A stretch of DNA of 64,000 bases from DRTC01 sp964521025 (GTDB lineage Bacteria; Cloacimonadota; Cloacimonadia; Cloacimonadales; TCS61), in assembly GCA_964521025.1 (NCBI GenBank), contig CAZFPK010000006.1:45773-109772 (forward strand), in the 5' to 3' direction. The position numbers and the translations under genes were made by a program. Shown here in pieces: positions 63,901-64,000 of this stretch (the first letter of the stretch is position 1; each line of letters opens with the position of its first letter). The notes beneath the pieces are model-generated. The model was not told where the DNA came from. It saw nothing but the letters and a program-made list of their open reading frames with translations, and did no database searches.

Positions 63901-63967
63901 GATTGAAAGAATTATTTGCTTGATTATAACATATTTCATTATCAATTACTAACATTTCCCACTTCAA
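60926..63967 (-). CDS. Parallel beta-helix protein with fibronectin-III end, N-terminus missing
   Basis: 1013 residues. It begins in the middle of beta-helix repeats (TTG 63967, then MLVIDNEI at ATG 63955) with an in-frame stop at 63983-63985, and has no signal peptide; the original 5' end must lie beyond the window or be lost by frameshift. Many rungs have the pectate-lyase/choice-of-anchor pattern (N-N-G-G-G-L-Y, ENQITNNQA). Five near-identical 22-23-residue rungs lie at about 63190-63580. A fibronectin III domain (about 915-985) and a short tail end it; no T9SS sorting domain is seen. Likely a secreted adhesin or polysaccharide-binding protein. Confidence 0.82.
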   Translation of the reverse strand: MKWEMLVIDNEICYNQANNSFNHAGGGGIYFTETSTMYPTENLYLIHDNYIHHNITAGSGGGICQSTIFGLSNHDIHISFVGNTVNYNSALHGGGLGGVSGQYPIEDNDITYNTATEMGGGLFYCGANLVINRITANQAAEGGGLHSCNYDMTENQITNNQAADGGGLYDCDGDITENQITDNQAVNNGGGLYNCGGEMTDNQITNNQADNNGGGLHSCGGEMLKNLITNNQAVYDGGGLYSCETVLINNLITGNQAENGGGMVFDTNSGSSHINNTIANNEADNNGGGILVSSTSTYTTAFTNNIIYGNTADNAGNQVYLSSDNDPNFYYCNIQGSSTAFDGPGSGANYNGDYENNVDFDPYFPGSGDHPYQLTQRSVCLNNGIPDTTGYGLPDTDFMGNPRIYDNLYDIIDIGAYELLADPTREYIYEDTLSQDTFWNNGRTDTLIIATDITVNDSVTLYIEPGKHLIFAGHYFMEIQGCLSAQGAVNDSITFTVLDTTGYSANTHTGWNGIRFDDTSASNDSSKIEYCILEFSKADNGGAVYIYSFDKTVLKHCRFSNNYATASGGALYFKYSTVEIQNCIFDYNEAVIGGGIWGDGYYEYSFSISNCELKYNYAQQGGAMYLFRTKGSLIDNEMSYNEAEEKGGALCARGTPEDECQMEGNSFHHNVSGDTGGAFYGYNTGDLSIINNTFLDNVSNGSGGGLYFDQLLWSSGFEMINNLIAYNTAGSDGGGIRCPNKHALYDFPQKYINNTICHNSSAGNGGGISAFAYKSDIINSIIFDNTADGNGDQIDIRDSQDGDSLYIAYCDVEEGLAGISTNGIPVIYENNIDENPLFVGTRDHPFALTVLSPCINIANPDTTGLHLPEFDLASNPRIYDGIIDIIDMGAYEFQGDIVLDIPENVTVSIDQDSVHISWDEVDGANSYKIYASDNPYSADWGTEIASVSGTSWAGAISEDKKFYRVVASTESRTTFLQNVDKYDKIGKQNVSKPVLGKKNTNSHSQIQFRKEKQ
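63190..63580 (-). repeat. In-gene tandem repeat, 66-69 bp units
   Basis: About five units each encoding one rung (N-Q-I-T-x-N-Q-A-x-x-x-G-G-G-L-x-x-C). The units are nearly identical in DNA, so they are candidates for copy-number change. Confidence 0.8.
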
Positions 63968-64000
63968 ATTAAGACGACTTGCTCATCGAATTTGTTGATA
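63968..64000. other. Window edge upstream of the beta-helix gene
   Basis: 33 bases with a stop in the gene's frame (63983-63985). The interrupted N-terminus could continue in another frame outside the window. Confidence 0.4.

Overview
The window is AT-rich, gene-dense bacterial DNA from a Gram-negative, LPS-making organism. LPS is implied by kdsD/kpsF and a stand-alone heptose-1-phosphate adenylyltransferase. Type IX secretion (Por) is implied by two large secreted paralogues that end in a QNYPNPF-type sorting domain. Together with a Bacteroidetes-like Bat (aerotolerance) operon, PKD, beta-helix and TPR-kinase surface and sensory proteins, this suggests the FCB superphylum, most likely Cloacimonadota or a relative. 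That placement is inferred from gene content; no rRNA gene is present to confirm it.

Layout. 1-4.5 kb: a possible sigma-like HTH protein, then a LolD/MacB-type ABC exporter (ATPase and permease) and a YihY/BrkB membrane protein. 4.7-4.9 kb: tRNA-Ser(GGA) and tRNA-Glu(CTC). 4.9-6.6 kb (minus): two overlapping, unrecognised beta-rich genes. 6.6-11 kb (minus): kdsD, thrS (preceded by a 21-codon mini-ORF with a strong Shine-Dalgarno) and a sugar-ABC binding lipoprotein. 11.2-25.1 kb: a flavin reductase, then a minus-strand accessory block of a 772-residue lipoprotein, a T9SS-sorted protein, an NtrC-type regulator with a TPR histidine kinase, a 52-residue-repeat/PKD protein and a second T9SS-sorted paralogue broken by one in-frame stop. 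25.4-32 kb: a DUF4476 protein, transketolase, a LolA-like protein and the TldE/TldD pair. 32-42.5 kb (plus): a housekeeping run of der, plsY, purF, rfaE2, rseC, folB, folK, a GlmU-like uridylyltransferase, a HIT protein, a LytR_C protein, rsfS, argS and a YfcE phosphoesterase. 42.6-53.5 kb: moxR-DUF58-batA-batB-batC-batD-batE-pgsA, interrupted twice, once by a methyltransferase and once by a frameshifted four-helix-bundle (S23/IVP) gene. 53.7-57.7 kb: a Popeye-like cyclic-nucleotide-binding membrane protein overlapping an M23 peptidase, a secreted unknown and a Zn alcohol dehydrogenase. 57.9-64 kb (minus): a receiver-only regulator, a four-PAS HWE/HisKA_2-type kinase and a large beta-helix protein that lacks its N-terminus.

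The most striking non-coding feature is a dense population of dispersed intergenic hairpin repeats in several families. One is an element of about 150 bp with TGTCATTCYGAG-type inverted ends (at least seven copies). Another is a three-hairpin element of about 160 bp present as two inverted copies 56 kb apart, with a compensatory base-pair change in a stem. There are also a perfect 33-bp inverted pair, short ACTTGCCAAATTT hairpins, and TCCGGCAGCTGCCGGA palindromes. Some of these form the 3' ends of genes or bracket genes that interrupt otherwise conserved operons. No IS transposase, integrase or CRISPR array was seen.
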